DNA of 14,832 bases, taken from Balneolaceae bacterium (lineage in GTDB: Bacteria > Bacteroidota > Rhodothermia > Balneolales > Balneolaceae). This document shows positions 6,548 through 13,398 of the stretch, in pieces. Below the pieces are notes generated by a model. The model saw only the letters and a program-made list of their open reading frames with translations. It ran no database searches and was not told the DNA's origin. Each line of letters begins with the position of its first letter. The first letter of the stretch is position 1. The stretch covers positions 1-14,832 of the forward strand of contig SLGL01000151.1 of NCBI GenBank assembly GCA_007123785.1, written 5' to 3'. The position numbers were made by a program, and so were the translations under genes.

Positions 6548-7921
6548 ATGATTGTGGAATTTGATCCACAAATCAAAGATTTTCAGTGCATGGCTAACCA
6601 AATTCCATTTGCATTCGATGTGCCGTCGGTTTCGGAGCTGACTGCAAAAATCAAACAGATTCTCGAACAAAATTTCAGGGATATCCTGGTAGAGGGAGAG
6701 ATCAGTAATGTAAATCGCAGTCGGAACGGGCATTACTATTTTACGGTGAAAGATAATGACGCCCAGCTCCCCTGCGTAATCTGGCGAAGCACCGTCCAGC
6801 GGCTTGATCTGGATTTGCGCGACGGGCAGCAAGTAGTCCTTGGCGGTGACTTGCAGGTATATTCTCCTCATGGGCGTTACCAGTTGATTGTAACCCTTGT
6901 TCAACAGGCAGGGGTTGGAAAACTTCAGCAAAAATTTGAAGAACTGAAACGAAAACTCGAAAGCGAAGGACTGTTTGATGACGCCCACAAAAAACCACTG
7001 CCTCCGTTTCCGATGCGCATCGGAGTCATTACATCTTCAACCGGGGCAGCATTTCAGGATATTCGTTCCACATTTGAACAACGATGGCCGATAGCAACGA
7101 TTTACCTGCTTCACGCCACTGTTCAGGGACTGAATTCAGCAGGGGAACTGGTGGAAAGCATTAACTATTTTTCTACTCAACCCGATCCGGTTGATCTGAT
7201 CATCATCGGGCGGGGAGGCGGTTCGCTGGAAGATTTATGGCCTTTTAATGAAGAAGTTGTTGCCCGTGCACTTTTTAACTGCCCCATCCCTGTCATCAGT
7301 GCGGTTGGACATGAGGTGGATTTCAGTATCAGTGATTTCGTGGCTGATGCCAGGGCAGCCACACCCACTCAGGCGGTCATCATTGCTGCACCTGATATTA
7401 ATGAACTCCGGTTCCAAATCGAGGATTACACGTCAACCCTTGAACAGGTCATACAGCAAAAAATTCAATACTACCGCGATTATGTGCACCGTCTTGCCCA
7501 TTCACATGCACTGCTTGTGGTTCAGGAAAAGCTGAAATTTCATAAAACCCATGTGGAGAATCTTTCAGATAAATTGCGCTCACAAATCACACAACTGATT
7601 TTTAAAAACCGGGCAGACCATCAGCAGCTATCAGGCAGGCTGGAAACGAAAAATCCCGGCACCGTCGTTCAGCAGTATCAAAACAAGATAGCTTCGCTGA
7701 ATGAACGGCTTCGGAACCGTTTTGAGCGCGCACTAAGCGCAAAGTCTACAGATCTTCAGCAGAAAATATCTGCACTTGAAGAGATGAACCCTAAAACTCC
7801 CCTTGAACGTGGATTCACACGGATTCTGCAAAACGGAAAATGGGTGCGCAATAAAGCCGGTTATTCGGAAAAAACACCCACGGAAATTGAATGGAAAGAT
7901 GGACGCATATCCTTGCCCTGA
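6548..7921 (+). CDS. xseA: Exodeoxyribonuclease VII large subunit
   Basis: The 457-residue large subunit of exonuclease VII, which degrades single-stranded DNA into oligonucleotides during repair. An N-terminal OB fold runs from about residue 25 to 118 (VSELTAKIKQILEQNFRDIL, VEGEISNVNRSRNGHYYFTV). The catalytic domain carries the conserved GVITSSTGAAFQDI (159-172), GRGGGSLEDLWPFNEE (221-236), SAVGHEVDFSISDFVADARAATPTQAV (251-277) and the closing LERGFTRI motif. Residues about 300-430 are the long coiled-coil region. Two starts are possible: ATG at 6548, or ATG at 6590 giving MANQIPFAFDVPSVSEL; neither has a clear ribosome site, and the second is closer to the usual length before the OB fold. 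No small-subunit gene (xseB) follows; the next gene is 215 bases away and unrelated. Confidence 0.95.
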   Translation: MIVEFDPQIKDFQCMANQIPFAFDVPSVSELTAKIKQILEQNFRDILVEGEISNVNRSRNGHYYFTVKDNDAQLPCVIWRSTVQRLDLDLRDGQQVVLGGDLQVYSPHGRYQLIVTLVQQAGVGKLQQKFEELKRKLESEGLFDDAHKKPLPPFPMRIGVITSSTGAAFQDIRSTFEQRWPIATIYLLHATVQGLNSAGELVESINYFSTQPDPVDLIIIGRGGGSLEDLWPFNEEVVARALFNCPIPVISAVGHEVDFSISDFVADARAATPTQAVIIAAPDINELRFQIEDYTSTLEQVIQQKIQYYRDYVHRLAHSHALLVVQEKLKFHKTHVENLSDKLRSQITQLIFKNRADHQQLSGRLETKNPGTVVQQYQNKIASLNERLRNRFERALSAKSTDLQQKISALEEMNPKTPLERGFTRILQNGKWVRNKAGYSEKTPTEIEWKDGRISLP

Positions 7922-8071
7922 CTTAGTAAAACTGACATTCCCGCTAGCAACTATTTGCAATTTATAAGTTTCAGATTTATTAGATTAACCGCTAACCCAA
8001 ACATATCACAGTCAGAAAAAACTTCCTCAACGTTCTCAGGTAAATTTCCCGTGCCATTTTAATTTCGCCTT

Positions 8072-8113
8072 GCTGATGGAAAAATCTCTTGGTGAGATAT
8101 CCGGGCTAAATAG
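8072..8113 (+). repeat. Dispersed repeat, family 3, single unit
   Basis: GCTGATGGAAAAATCTC followed by TTGGTGAGATATCCGGGC and TAAATAG, closely matching 240-281 and, inverted, 12675-12712. It lies 24 bases before the histidine kinase start, so it could be part of that gene's leader transcript. Confidence 0.6.
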
Positions 8114-8136
8114 ACAAAAATGATAATATTCTGTAA

Positions 8137-9558
8137 ATGAATACGCTGATTACCGGTTACAACGATGAATCAAAGCGAATTTTAACAGAAGCCCTTCGCA
8201 AACGAAACCACTTTTTTGTGGTGACCAAGCCCAGTGAAGACGCTCTGAACCTTCTGGATGAAAAAAACTTTTCCCTGATCATTCTCAGTGATTACTCCGA
8301 AGATGCGATCCATTTTTGCAGACAGATACGAGCAAAGGAACACGGACGAAAATACACCATCTATTCCGTGATCCGTGACGATGAAGTAGAATTTTTATAC
8401 CGTCTGCTTGATGCTGATATTGATCAGTATATGGTAGAATCGTTGTTTGATGAACAGCGGCTGGATGTTCGTCTTTCTTTTGCAGAAAAACTTGCACGAA
8501 ATAAAGAGGGACAATTTCTGATTGAACAGAAACTCCGCGAGAGCGAAGCTCGGGCCCGAAGCATTCTGCGCACTACTGTTGATGCCATTATTACAATAGA
8601 TAACCGTGGCTCTGTGCGTACTTTCAATAAAGCTGCCGAGAACCTCTTTCAGTTCAACTCATCCGAAGTGATTGGGAAAAATGTAAGTATGCTGATGCCC
8701 CAGCCCTACCGGCGTGAGCATGACGATTATTTGGAAAATTATCACAAAACCGGCTCGCGAAAAATCATTGGCATTGGCCGTGAAGTTACCGGAAGGCGAA
8801 AAGACGGCAGTACATTCCCGATGTACCTGGCTGTCAGTGAAGTAAATGTAAACGGACAGCGCCTCTATACGGGCATCATACGCGACATTACCGAACAGCG
8901 CCGGCTTGAGCAGGAAGTTTTGCGAATCAGTGAACACGAACGCCACCGCATCGGCCAGGACCTGCATGACGGGCTTGGACAGATGCTTACCGGTATCTCA
9001 CTCATTAACAAAAATATCGCTGAAACACTAAAAGAAGAGGATCATCCGCTTGCCGGTGAAGTTGAGGATATCACCAAACTGGTGAAAGAAGCCGATGAGT
9101 ATGCCAGAGGGCTCTCGCGAAACCTGATCCCCGTAGAACTGGACCGGAGCGGATTGCAAGCCGCCCTCGAACGGCTTGCATCCAATGCCGAAAAACTGTT
9201 CAGCATTGAATGCCGTCTCAGTAATATTTTAGACCTCCATTTTGACGATCCCACCAGTTTGTCACATCTGTTCAGGATTGCACAGGAAGCCACCAGCAAT
9301 GCGGTGAAGCACGGGAACGCATCACAAGTAAATATCAGCATGGAAGCCGACGATACCAGATTGGTGCTCAAAATAGAAGACAATGGTTCCGGGTTTTCAA
9401 AAGAATGGGACAAACAAAAAGGGCTGGGGGTACGCATTATGCAGTTTCGTTCCCGGCTGATCGGTGCCAATCTGGAAATCAGCACCAGTGGAATGGGTGG
9501 TGCTGCCATCGTTGTAACACTGCTGAAAGTAGGATCGGCATATAAAATTGTTGATTGA
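8137..9558 (+). CDS. Soluble PAS sensor histidine kinase, FixL-like PAS with NarL-type kinase core
   Basis: A 473-residue cytoplasmic kinase with no membrane segment. Residues 1-120 resemble a receiver fold but lack the usual acidic pair after the first strand; Ser51 takes the phosphoacceptor place (LIILSD) and the C-terminal Lys is missing, so it is probably a pseudo-receiver. After a short helical linker comes a PAS domain (about 138-253) very close to the FixL haem PAS: MLMPQPYRREHDDYLENY, KIIGIGREVTGRRKDGSTF. His195 aligns with the proximal haem ligand (His200 of Bradyrhizobium FixL) and Arg215 with the oxygen-responsive Arg220. The kinase core is HisKA_3 type, with His277 in RIGQDLHDGLGQ, then an HATPase domain with EATSNAVKHG (384-393), DNGSGF (415-420) and KGLGVRIM (428-435). 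The response regulator gene follows directly. Haem and oxygen sensing are inferred; the kinase assignment is certain. Confidence 0.92.
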   Translation: MNTLITGYNDESKRILTEALRKRNHFFVVTKPSEDALNLLDEKNFSLIILSDYSEDAIHFCRQIRAKEHGRKYTIYSVIRDDEVEFLYRLLDADIDQYMVESLFDEQRLDVRLSFAEKLARNKEGQFLIEQKLRESEARARSILRTTVDAIITIDNRGSVRTFNKAAENLFQFNSSEVIGKNVSMLMPQPYRREHDDYLENYHKTGSRKIIGIGREVTGRRKDGSTFPMYLAVSEVNVNGQRLYTGIIRDITEQRRLEQEVLRISEHERHRIGQDLHDGLGQMLTGISLINKNIAETLKEEDHPLAGEVEDITKLVKEADEYARGLSRNLIPVELDRSGLQAALERLASNAEKLFSIECRLSNILDLHFDDPTSLSHLFRIAQEATSNAVKHGNASQVNISMEADDTRLVLKIEDNGSGFSKEWDKQKGLGVRIMQFRSRLIGANLEISTSGMGGAAIVVTLLKVGSAYKIVD

Positions 9559-9596
9559 TATTTCTTGGGTTATTTTCCATCAAACCAAACAGAATT

Positions 9597-10253
9597 ATGG
9601 CTGCAAATAAAAAAATATATATTGTTGACGATCACCCGCTAATGCGAAAAGGCCTGGCGATGACTATTGATAAGGAGATGGGTTTCGAAGTTTGTGGTCA
9701 GGCCGAGAGTGCCGAAAAAGCTCTGTCTGACATGATCTCGCTAAAACCCGATGCCGCTGTGGTGGATATTTCATTACCGGGAATGAATGGGATTGAACTG
9801 ATCAAAAATATACTCCACCAGCTTCCGGAGCTCAAGGTTCTGGTTGTATCTCGCCACGACGAAGAGCTCTACGCCGAACGGGCCCTCCGCGCGGGTGCGA
9901 AAGGCTACCTGATGAAACTGGAAGCAACAGATATTCTCATATCAGCCCTGCATCAGATTTTGAAAGGCAACATCTATCTCAGTGACAAAATCGGCACCAA
10001 AATGTTGATGAAAATGGCGTCGGGAAATTCAGCTAAAAGCGACAATCCGCTGGATCTGCTCAGTGATCGCGAACTCGAAGTATTTGAACTGACGGGCAAA
10101 GGCCTTTCCACCAAAGAAATCGGCAAAAAACTGCATATTTCAGTAAAAACTGTGGAATCGCACCGGGCCAATATCAAAGATAAACTGCATCTCGAAACGG
10201 CCAATGAACTGATGCGCCACGCTGTGAAATGGGTTGAAGAAAGTTCAAAGTGA
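9597..10253 (+). CDS. NarL/FixJ-type LuxR-family response regulator
   Basis: A 218-residue two-domain transcription regulator. The receiver domain (about 4-122) has the acidic pair Asp11-Asp12, the phosphoacceptor Asp57 in AVVDISLPGMNG, Ser85 and Lys107 (GYLMK). After a linker, a LuxR-type helix-turn-helix (about 152-212) shows LSDRELEVFELTGKGLSTKE followed by IGKKLHISVKTVESHRANIK. The ATG at 9597 is preferred because the receiver begins four residues later; an upstream TTG at 9555 overlapping the kinase stop would add 14 residues unlike the family. The gene lies 38 bases after the kinase stop and is its obvious phosphotransfer partner, most likely cotranscribed. Target promoters cannot be told from this window. 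Confidence 0.93.
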   Translation: MAANKKIYIVDDHPLMRKGLAMTIDKEMGFEVCGQAESAEKALSDMISLKPDAAVVDISLPGMNGIELIKNILHQLPELKVLVVSRHDEELYAERALRAGAKGYLMKLEATDILISALHQILKGNIYLSDKIGTKMLMKMASGNSAKSDNPLDLLSDRELEVFELTGKGLSTKEIGKKLHISVKTVESHRANIKDKLHLETANELMRHAVKWVEESSK

Positions 10254-10361
10254 CTTGCAGGAAAATCCAAATCTGATGGTTATTTCAAGCAATCCCTCAA
10301 AATAATTGCTGTTTATATTCGAATTTTTCATCTATCCTTCTTTATTCACCAAGAAAATTGG

Positions 10362-10466
10362 TTGTGGGCAAGGCGTCTCAGAAATAGTTGCGGAAACGTA
10401 CCTGAGTACGTTGAGTAAACTATTTCTGAGACAACGCAGCCCACAAGTAAATTTCGAAGTCTGACA
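10362..10466 (+). repeat. Nested inverted-repeat element, family 1, copy 2 (best preserved)
   Basis: The outer arms TTGTGGGC (10362-10369) and GCCCACAA (10439-10446) pair perfectly. The middle stem pairs 10376-10389 with 10418-10431 over 14 perfect base pairs. The inner stem AACGTAC (10395-10401) pairs with GTACGTT (10406-10412) around CTGA. A tail AAATTTCGAAG then CTGACA (10449-10466) follows, as in copy 1. It occupies the gap between the response regulator and the MauE-like gene, and no coding sequence lies inside. The stem is not followed by a T-run, so it is not a standard terminator. Confidence 0.88.
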
Positions 10467-10552
10467 ATACGTTGAATTAAATATTAATTTTAGTTTAAAG
10501 TATCTTTCTGTTGGATAGAATAATAAAACCAATCAACCATTTTTTGTGAATA

Positions 10553-11023
10553 ATGCAGGCTATGAACAAGCAAAACATTCTTACTTCGGTCCGTTTCCTA
10601 TTTCGCTTTCTTTTGGGCGGAATGCTGGTTTTTGCAGGGATTTTAAAAGTGCAGGACAACACAACCTTGTTTGAATCCGTAGCATATATTCCCTGGCTGC
10701 CAATCGCTATAAAATCTTTGATTATCGACTACCTTCCCTGGGTTGAAATCGTTGTGGGTGCCCTTCTGATGATTCCGCGGCTGGACATTGTTATACTTCC
10801 TGCAACCGGGCTGATCTACCTGAGCTTCTTTATTTTTGCAATCTGGGGTCTCAGCACCGGCCTTGAAGTGGACTGCGGATGCTTCGGAGACCTGGACAGC
10901 TCCTCATTCATCGGTGCCATTCTGGGCAGTGAAATGGGATGGCAGATGGTGATCCGCAACGGCATTTTTGTGCTGATGGCAGGTTTTCTTTTCTGGAAAC
11001 CGAAACCATCGACCGAAACATAG
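10553..11023 (+). CDS. MauE/DoxX-like integral membrane protein
   Basis: A 156-residue inner-membrane protein with four likely helices (about residues 14-31, 48-74, 79-102 and 131-148). It carries the MauE-family signature in the third loop, VDCGCFGDL, with Cys108 and Cys110. MauE in methylamine users is needed for disulphide maturation of the dehydrogenase small subunit. In Bacteroidota and relatives similar proteins occur widely without that pathway, and no methylamine genes are nearby, so only a membrane thiol-redox or unknown role is proposed. Starts at 10553 and 10562 (MNKQN) are both possible; GCAGG just before the second slightly favours it. A TATCTTTC at 10501-10508 resembles the Bacteroidota -7 box. 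The gene is preceded by a family 1 repeat. Confidence 0.8.
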   Translation: MQAMNKQNILTSVRFLFRFLLGGMLVFAGILKVQDNTTLFESVAYIPWLPIAIKSLIIDYLPWVEIVVGALLMIPRLDIVILPATGLIYLSFFIFAIWGLSTGLEVDCGCFGDLDSSSFIGAILGSEMGWQMVIRNGIFVLMAGFLFWKPKPSTET

Positions 11024-11101
11024 TGTCGGGTAAAAACCCATCAGCACAGGGAGCCCGTTGACATAACAATAGAATTCACCATTCTTTTAGCCGTATCTCT
11101 C

Positions 11102-11266
11102 TCAGATCACCACCGGCTGAAGCCGTTTTTCAATTATATCACGCCTGCATTCCAGCAAGGGCTGTAAAAACAGGGTTTTGTACACCCCCTTATCATCCTC
11201 CGCCACAGATTTTTATCCGGGGTCGTCGGTGGCAATTTCAAACAGAACTCCCGGGTGGTACCTTCA
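11102..11266 (-). pseudogene. Remnant of a glyoxalase-family ring-cleaving dioxygenase
   Basis: Read on the minus strand from 11257, the frame gives HPGVLFEIATDDPG, a TAA stop, then a 36-codon stretch including TLFLQPLLECRRDIIE and RLQPVVI before TGA at 11104-11102. This matches the C-terminal end of MhqO/LinE-like ring-cleaving dioxygenases as I know them (pGGVLFEIATDxPGFxxDE, then LFLPPxLExRRxxIExxLP). The in-frame TAA falls where the conserved Phe of PGF should be, and another in-frame stop (TGA, 11266-11264) lies three codons before the start of similarity. About 200 or more upstream residues are missing or unrecognisable. Intact members are Fe(II) extradiol-type enzymes acting on hydroquinones or catechols; this copy cannot be functional. 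Confidence 0.65.
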
Positions 11267-11547
11267 GTACGGTTGAGTGTTACCTCAACTTCCGCAAAAG
11301 TTAGCAAATAGGTCTCAATTGCTCTTAAACGATCATAAGTAGATGCTACAAATTATATGTTTCATTGTTGGAATTATGAAACACGAATGGTTAATGAGTG
11401 AGCCAAAACAACTGAAAGGGCGTAAGCCTCACCGGGACGATGAGCAGGCCTTCGCCCATTCAGAATTGACTTATTAACGGAAGAACTTTTTTTCCTGTCC
11501 CATCCGACCATCCCGGAATTTACGTTCCCGGTTTCCATTACTTTAAA
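11267..11547. other. Gene-free stretch with one inverted repeat
   Basis: No open frame of note is present. GGGCGTAAGCCT (11418-11429) and AGGCCTTCGCCC (11446-11457) form an imperfect inverted repeat around 16 bases. It lacks a T-run, so it is not a typical terminator. Upstream bases 11267-11400 may be further decayed dioxygenase sequence, but no similarity could be recognised there. Confidence 0.4.
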
Positions 11548-11548
11548 C

Positions 11549-11583
11549 AAAAAAAGGATACAGTGAAAATCACTGCATCCTTT
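11549..11583 (-). terminator. Intrinsic terminator of the bL31 gene
   Basis: Arms 11553-11566 and 11570-11583 form a 14-bp stem with a 3-base loop. Read on the minus strand the single non-Watson-Crick position is a G-U pair and the stem runs into seven T (11555-11549). On the plus strand the same position is an A/C mismatch and there is no T-run, so it acts for the minus-strand gene ending 27 bases before it. Confidence 0.88.
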
Positions 11584-11609
11584 AAAAAGATTTCGGGAAG
11601 TAGATTGTC

Positions 11610-11822
11610 TTACTTCTTCTTGTATCGCTTGTTGAAGCGGTCGATACGGCCGGCTTTCTTCTGAATCTTCTGATTCTTATTGTAAAACGGATGGTTTTTT
11701 GAATCCACCTCACTCTTATAGATCCCGTCTTTCACGTTCATGGTGCTGCGGGTCTTGATCTCCGTTCCGTCGCTCAAAAGTACTGTAATTTCGTTGTAAT
11801 CGGGATGAATTCCTTTCTTCAT
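11610..11822 (-). CDS. rpmE: Large ribosomal subunit protein bL31, cysteine-free form
   Basis: A 70-residue basic protein with the bL31 pattern MKKGIHPDYNEITV, TRSTM, NHPFYNKNQKIQ and KKAGRIDRFNKRYKKK. It sits on the large subunit and contributes to the bridge with the small subunit. The four zinc-binding cysteines of the C+ form are replaced by Leu16, Asp18, Asp40 and Asn43, so it should not bind zinc. The length is that of the zinc form rather than the longer type B protein. Such C-minus forms are often used when zinc is scarce, though here it could be the only copy. It is monocistronic, with a promoter candidate about 60 bases upstream and a strong terminator downstream. Confidence 0.93.
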   Translation of the reverse strand: MKKGIHPDYNEITVLLSDGTEIKTRSTMNVKDGIYKSEVDSKNHPFYNKNQKIQKKAGRIDRFNKRYKKK

Positions 11823-11881
11823 GGTCTTGTGGTGTTGATTATTTCTGTTCCGGCTTTATTCGGAATTTACATAGAATGGAA

Positions 11882-11910
11882 ATATACGGTTTACGAAAAC
11901 TTATTGCAAT
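11882..11910 (-). promoter_or_regulatory. Candidate promoter of bL31
   Basis: On the minus strand, TTGCAA (11910-11905) and TATATT (11887-11882) are separated by 17 bases. The downstream box continues as TATATTTC, which also fits the Bacteroidota -7 consensus TAnnTTTG in 7 of 8 positions. It lies about 60 bases before the bL31 ATG, with no other gene between. Confidence 0.5.
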
Positions 11911-12120
11911 TTCTTTAGCAGTAAAGCGCTCTGTATAATTAAACAGGTGCCATACAATGATTTATTTTATTCGAATGCCCTAATTATATTTAATGTAGAT
12001 CCAATAATGACTATGGTTCAGAAAGGTTAAAAATTAGAGACCAACATGCATTTAGCCGTATCACCGGTGTAAAACGGGATATTGGCAATATGGTCACACA
12101 TTAAATTCAAATCAAAGTTT
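11911..12120. other. Intergenic, nothing recognised
   Basis: AT-rich sequence between the bL31 promoter candidate and the small lipoprotein. It contains the odd palindrome ATATTGGCAATAT near 12078-12090 but no gene, RNA or repeat family member was identified. Confidence 0.35.
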
Positions 12121-12516
12121 ATGCGTACACTCCTGAATTTGAAAAAAATCATCATAGTATTTTTAATGATCTCTGCAGGCTGTAATGTAAACGATTCTTT
12201 TGATCCGGATGGAGAGCTGCCTTTAGTGGCTGGTGAAATTACAGAGATCGAAAAAGGTGAAAATAATTACCGGTACTGGATTAAAGTTATTGCAGAATCG
12301 TGGCCAAACTATGCAGGCCCGGATGCTGACTTTGTATGGCTCGGTATCACCGATAACTCTCGGTTCTTTAAACAGCTGGAAGATCATACTCTGGCAAAAC
12401 TCAACGCTGATGATCTTGTCGTAGGTCAGAAAATAAAAGGCTGGCCGGCCGGAAATGTCATTATAGATTTGTATCCCCGGGGCCGGGCGGAATATATAGT
12501 TGTGGTGGAAGAGTAA
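12121..12516 (+). CDS. Small lipoprotein with DUF3221/YobA-like fold pattern
   Basis: A 131-residue protein. The ATG at 12121 is chosen because it gives a compact lipoprotein signal (MRTLLNLKK, hydrophobic residues 10-17, SAGC with Cys21); an in-frame ATG at 12082 would put 13 unrelated residues ahead of it. Position -3 of the lipobox is Ser, which is atypical. The mature part runs VAGEITEIEKGE, a hydrophobic-strand region with WLGITDNSRFF, then LNADDLVVGQKIKGWPAGNV and IDLYPRGRAEYIVVVEE. The end resembles the DUF3221 (YobA) pattern of dLkvGqkV, a strand, then SyPaqa and a final strand. No function is known for that family. The gene stands alone; the family call is tentative. Confidence 0.6.
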   Translation: MRTLLNLKKIIIVFLMISAGCNVNDSFDPDGELPLVAGEITEIEKGENNYRYWIKVIAESWPNYAGPDADFVWLGITDNSRFFKQLEDHTLAKLNADDLVVGQKIKGWPAGNVIIDLYPRGRAEYIVVVEE

Positions 12517-12674
12517 TTTTTTATAAGCCACAAAACACTTAACGGTTCAGAACTCGTTAACGAGTGCACCTGATTGTGAATGAAGAAGGTATATTGAACT
12601 TAATCCTCTGCCTTTATTAACTGTTTGCTGAACTGTCAAAATATGGTTATCAAAATCGCTTGAATTTTACCCCG

Positions 12675-12712
12675 TTAGCTCGGATACCTCACAAAGAGAT
12701 ATTTTTCTCAGA
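12675..12712 (-). repeat. Dispersed repeat, family 3, inverted unit
   Basis: Read on the minus strand: CTGAGAAAAATATCTCTT then TGTGAGGTATCCGAGCTAA, matching 8072-8113 with a few substitutions. Confidence 0.55.
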
Positions 12713-12796
12713 AAGGTCCTACTATGCTATCCACTACGTTAAAACTTCGAGGATCAGGAAAGCTTCATAGGGCAGGCATAGAATTATTGCACGCTT

Positions 12797-12825
12797 GCTC
12801 TCCTTAGCTTTATTCGAAGGAGAGC
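12797..12825. repeat. Hairpin GCTCTCCTT/AAGGAGAGC
   Basis: A perfect 9-bp inverted repeat with an 11-base loop (12806-12816), followed on the plus strand by TATTTT. It could be a weak terminator, but it lies 280 bases past the nearest plus-strand gene, so it is recorded only as a hairpin. Confidence 0.5.
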
Positions 12826-12969
12826 TATTTTAGATTCAAAAGCTGAAGGGAAAATCTCGCAGAAAACTGGATGTTTTATATAAATATCCGTTATTTGAAT
12901 ATTAAAGTTTTATATATCAACAATTTACACTTTGTTTAACATCTTTACTGTGAGATATTCGGGTTAGAG

Positions 12970-13071
12970 CCGTTTCACCTGTAGAAGTGTAGGAGAGTCA
13001 CCAGACGAGTCGATCCGGGACCATCCCAATTATCTTCATTGGTTTATTTATTGAAAAACTCGTCTGATGAC
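12970..13071 (+). repeat. Dispersed repeat, family 2, copy B
   Basis: Aligned with 6287-6386 over about 100 bases. In this copy CAGACGAGT (13002-13010) and ACTCGTCTG (13058-13066) are perfect 9-bp inverted arms around a 47-base interior. It is directly preceded by a partial family 3 unit (12950-12966). Confidence 0.72.
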
Positions 13072-13277
13072 TTACCCAACATTTTATCTTTGACATAACA
13101 CTAGCAAAGCCGATGATGTACGATTTTTCCTTACAAAATCTGTAGGCTATCGAAACTATGCTCATTAGTAGAAACTATCAGGTTAACAAAACAAAAAATT
13201 TGGTAGATTGCACATAAGAACTTATTAAATAACGTGAGTTCGATATAAAATCTTCGAGTGTAGCAACCACCCTGAAG

Positions 13278-13294
13278 CCTCCTTATCAAGGAGG
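13278..13294. repeat. Short hairpin CCTCCTT/AAGGAGG
   Basis: A perfect 7-bp stem with a 3-base loop (ATC) between the family 2 copy and the L,D-transpeptidase gene, lacking an adjacent T-run in either direction. Confidence 0.5.
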
Positions 13295-13398
13295 GAATCA
13301 AAGCATTAGCGACACCCATGCAGGTGAATTTCATTTTGTCAGTTTCATATATCGAATTCATATAAAATAAATCATTTGGAACCCAAATTGTATTATTA

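Larger units (their letters stand above)
12517..13398. other. 880-base gene-free stretch composed of repeats and hairpins
   Basis: No convincing gene is present in this stretch. A minus-strand open frame at 13131-13484 overlaps the L,D-transpeptidase start and has no recognisable domain. The region holds a 14-base palindrome (12552-12565), an inverted family 3 unit (12675-12712), a 9-bp hairpin (12797-12825), a partial family 3 unit (12950-12966) abutting a family 2 copy (12970-13071), and a hairpin-bearing segment (13278-13294). Confidence 0.6.

Noticed and set aside
9555..9596. TTG start for the response regulator overlapping the kinase stop
   Set aside because: The receiver domain starts right after the ATG at 9597; the extra 14 residues do not fit the family.
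10362..10466. Terminator for the kinase/regulator operon
   Set aside because: The stems are strong but no T-run follows on either strand, and the same element occurs at 1-119 with a conserved tail, so a repeat is the better explanation.
10553..11023. Methylamine utilisation locus
   Set aside because: Only the MauE-like membrane protein is present; no dehydrogenase, MauD or MauG genes are adjacent.
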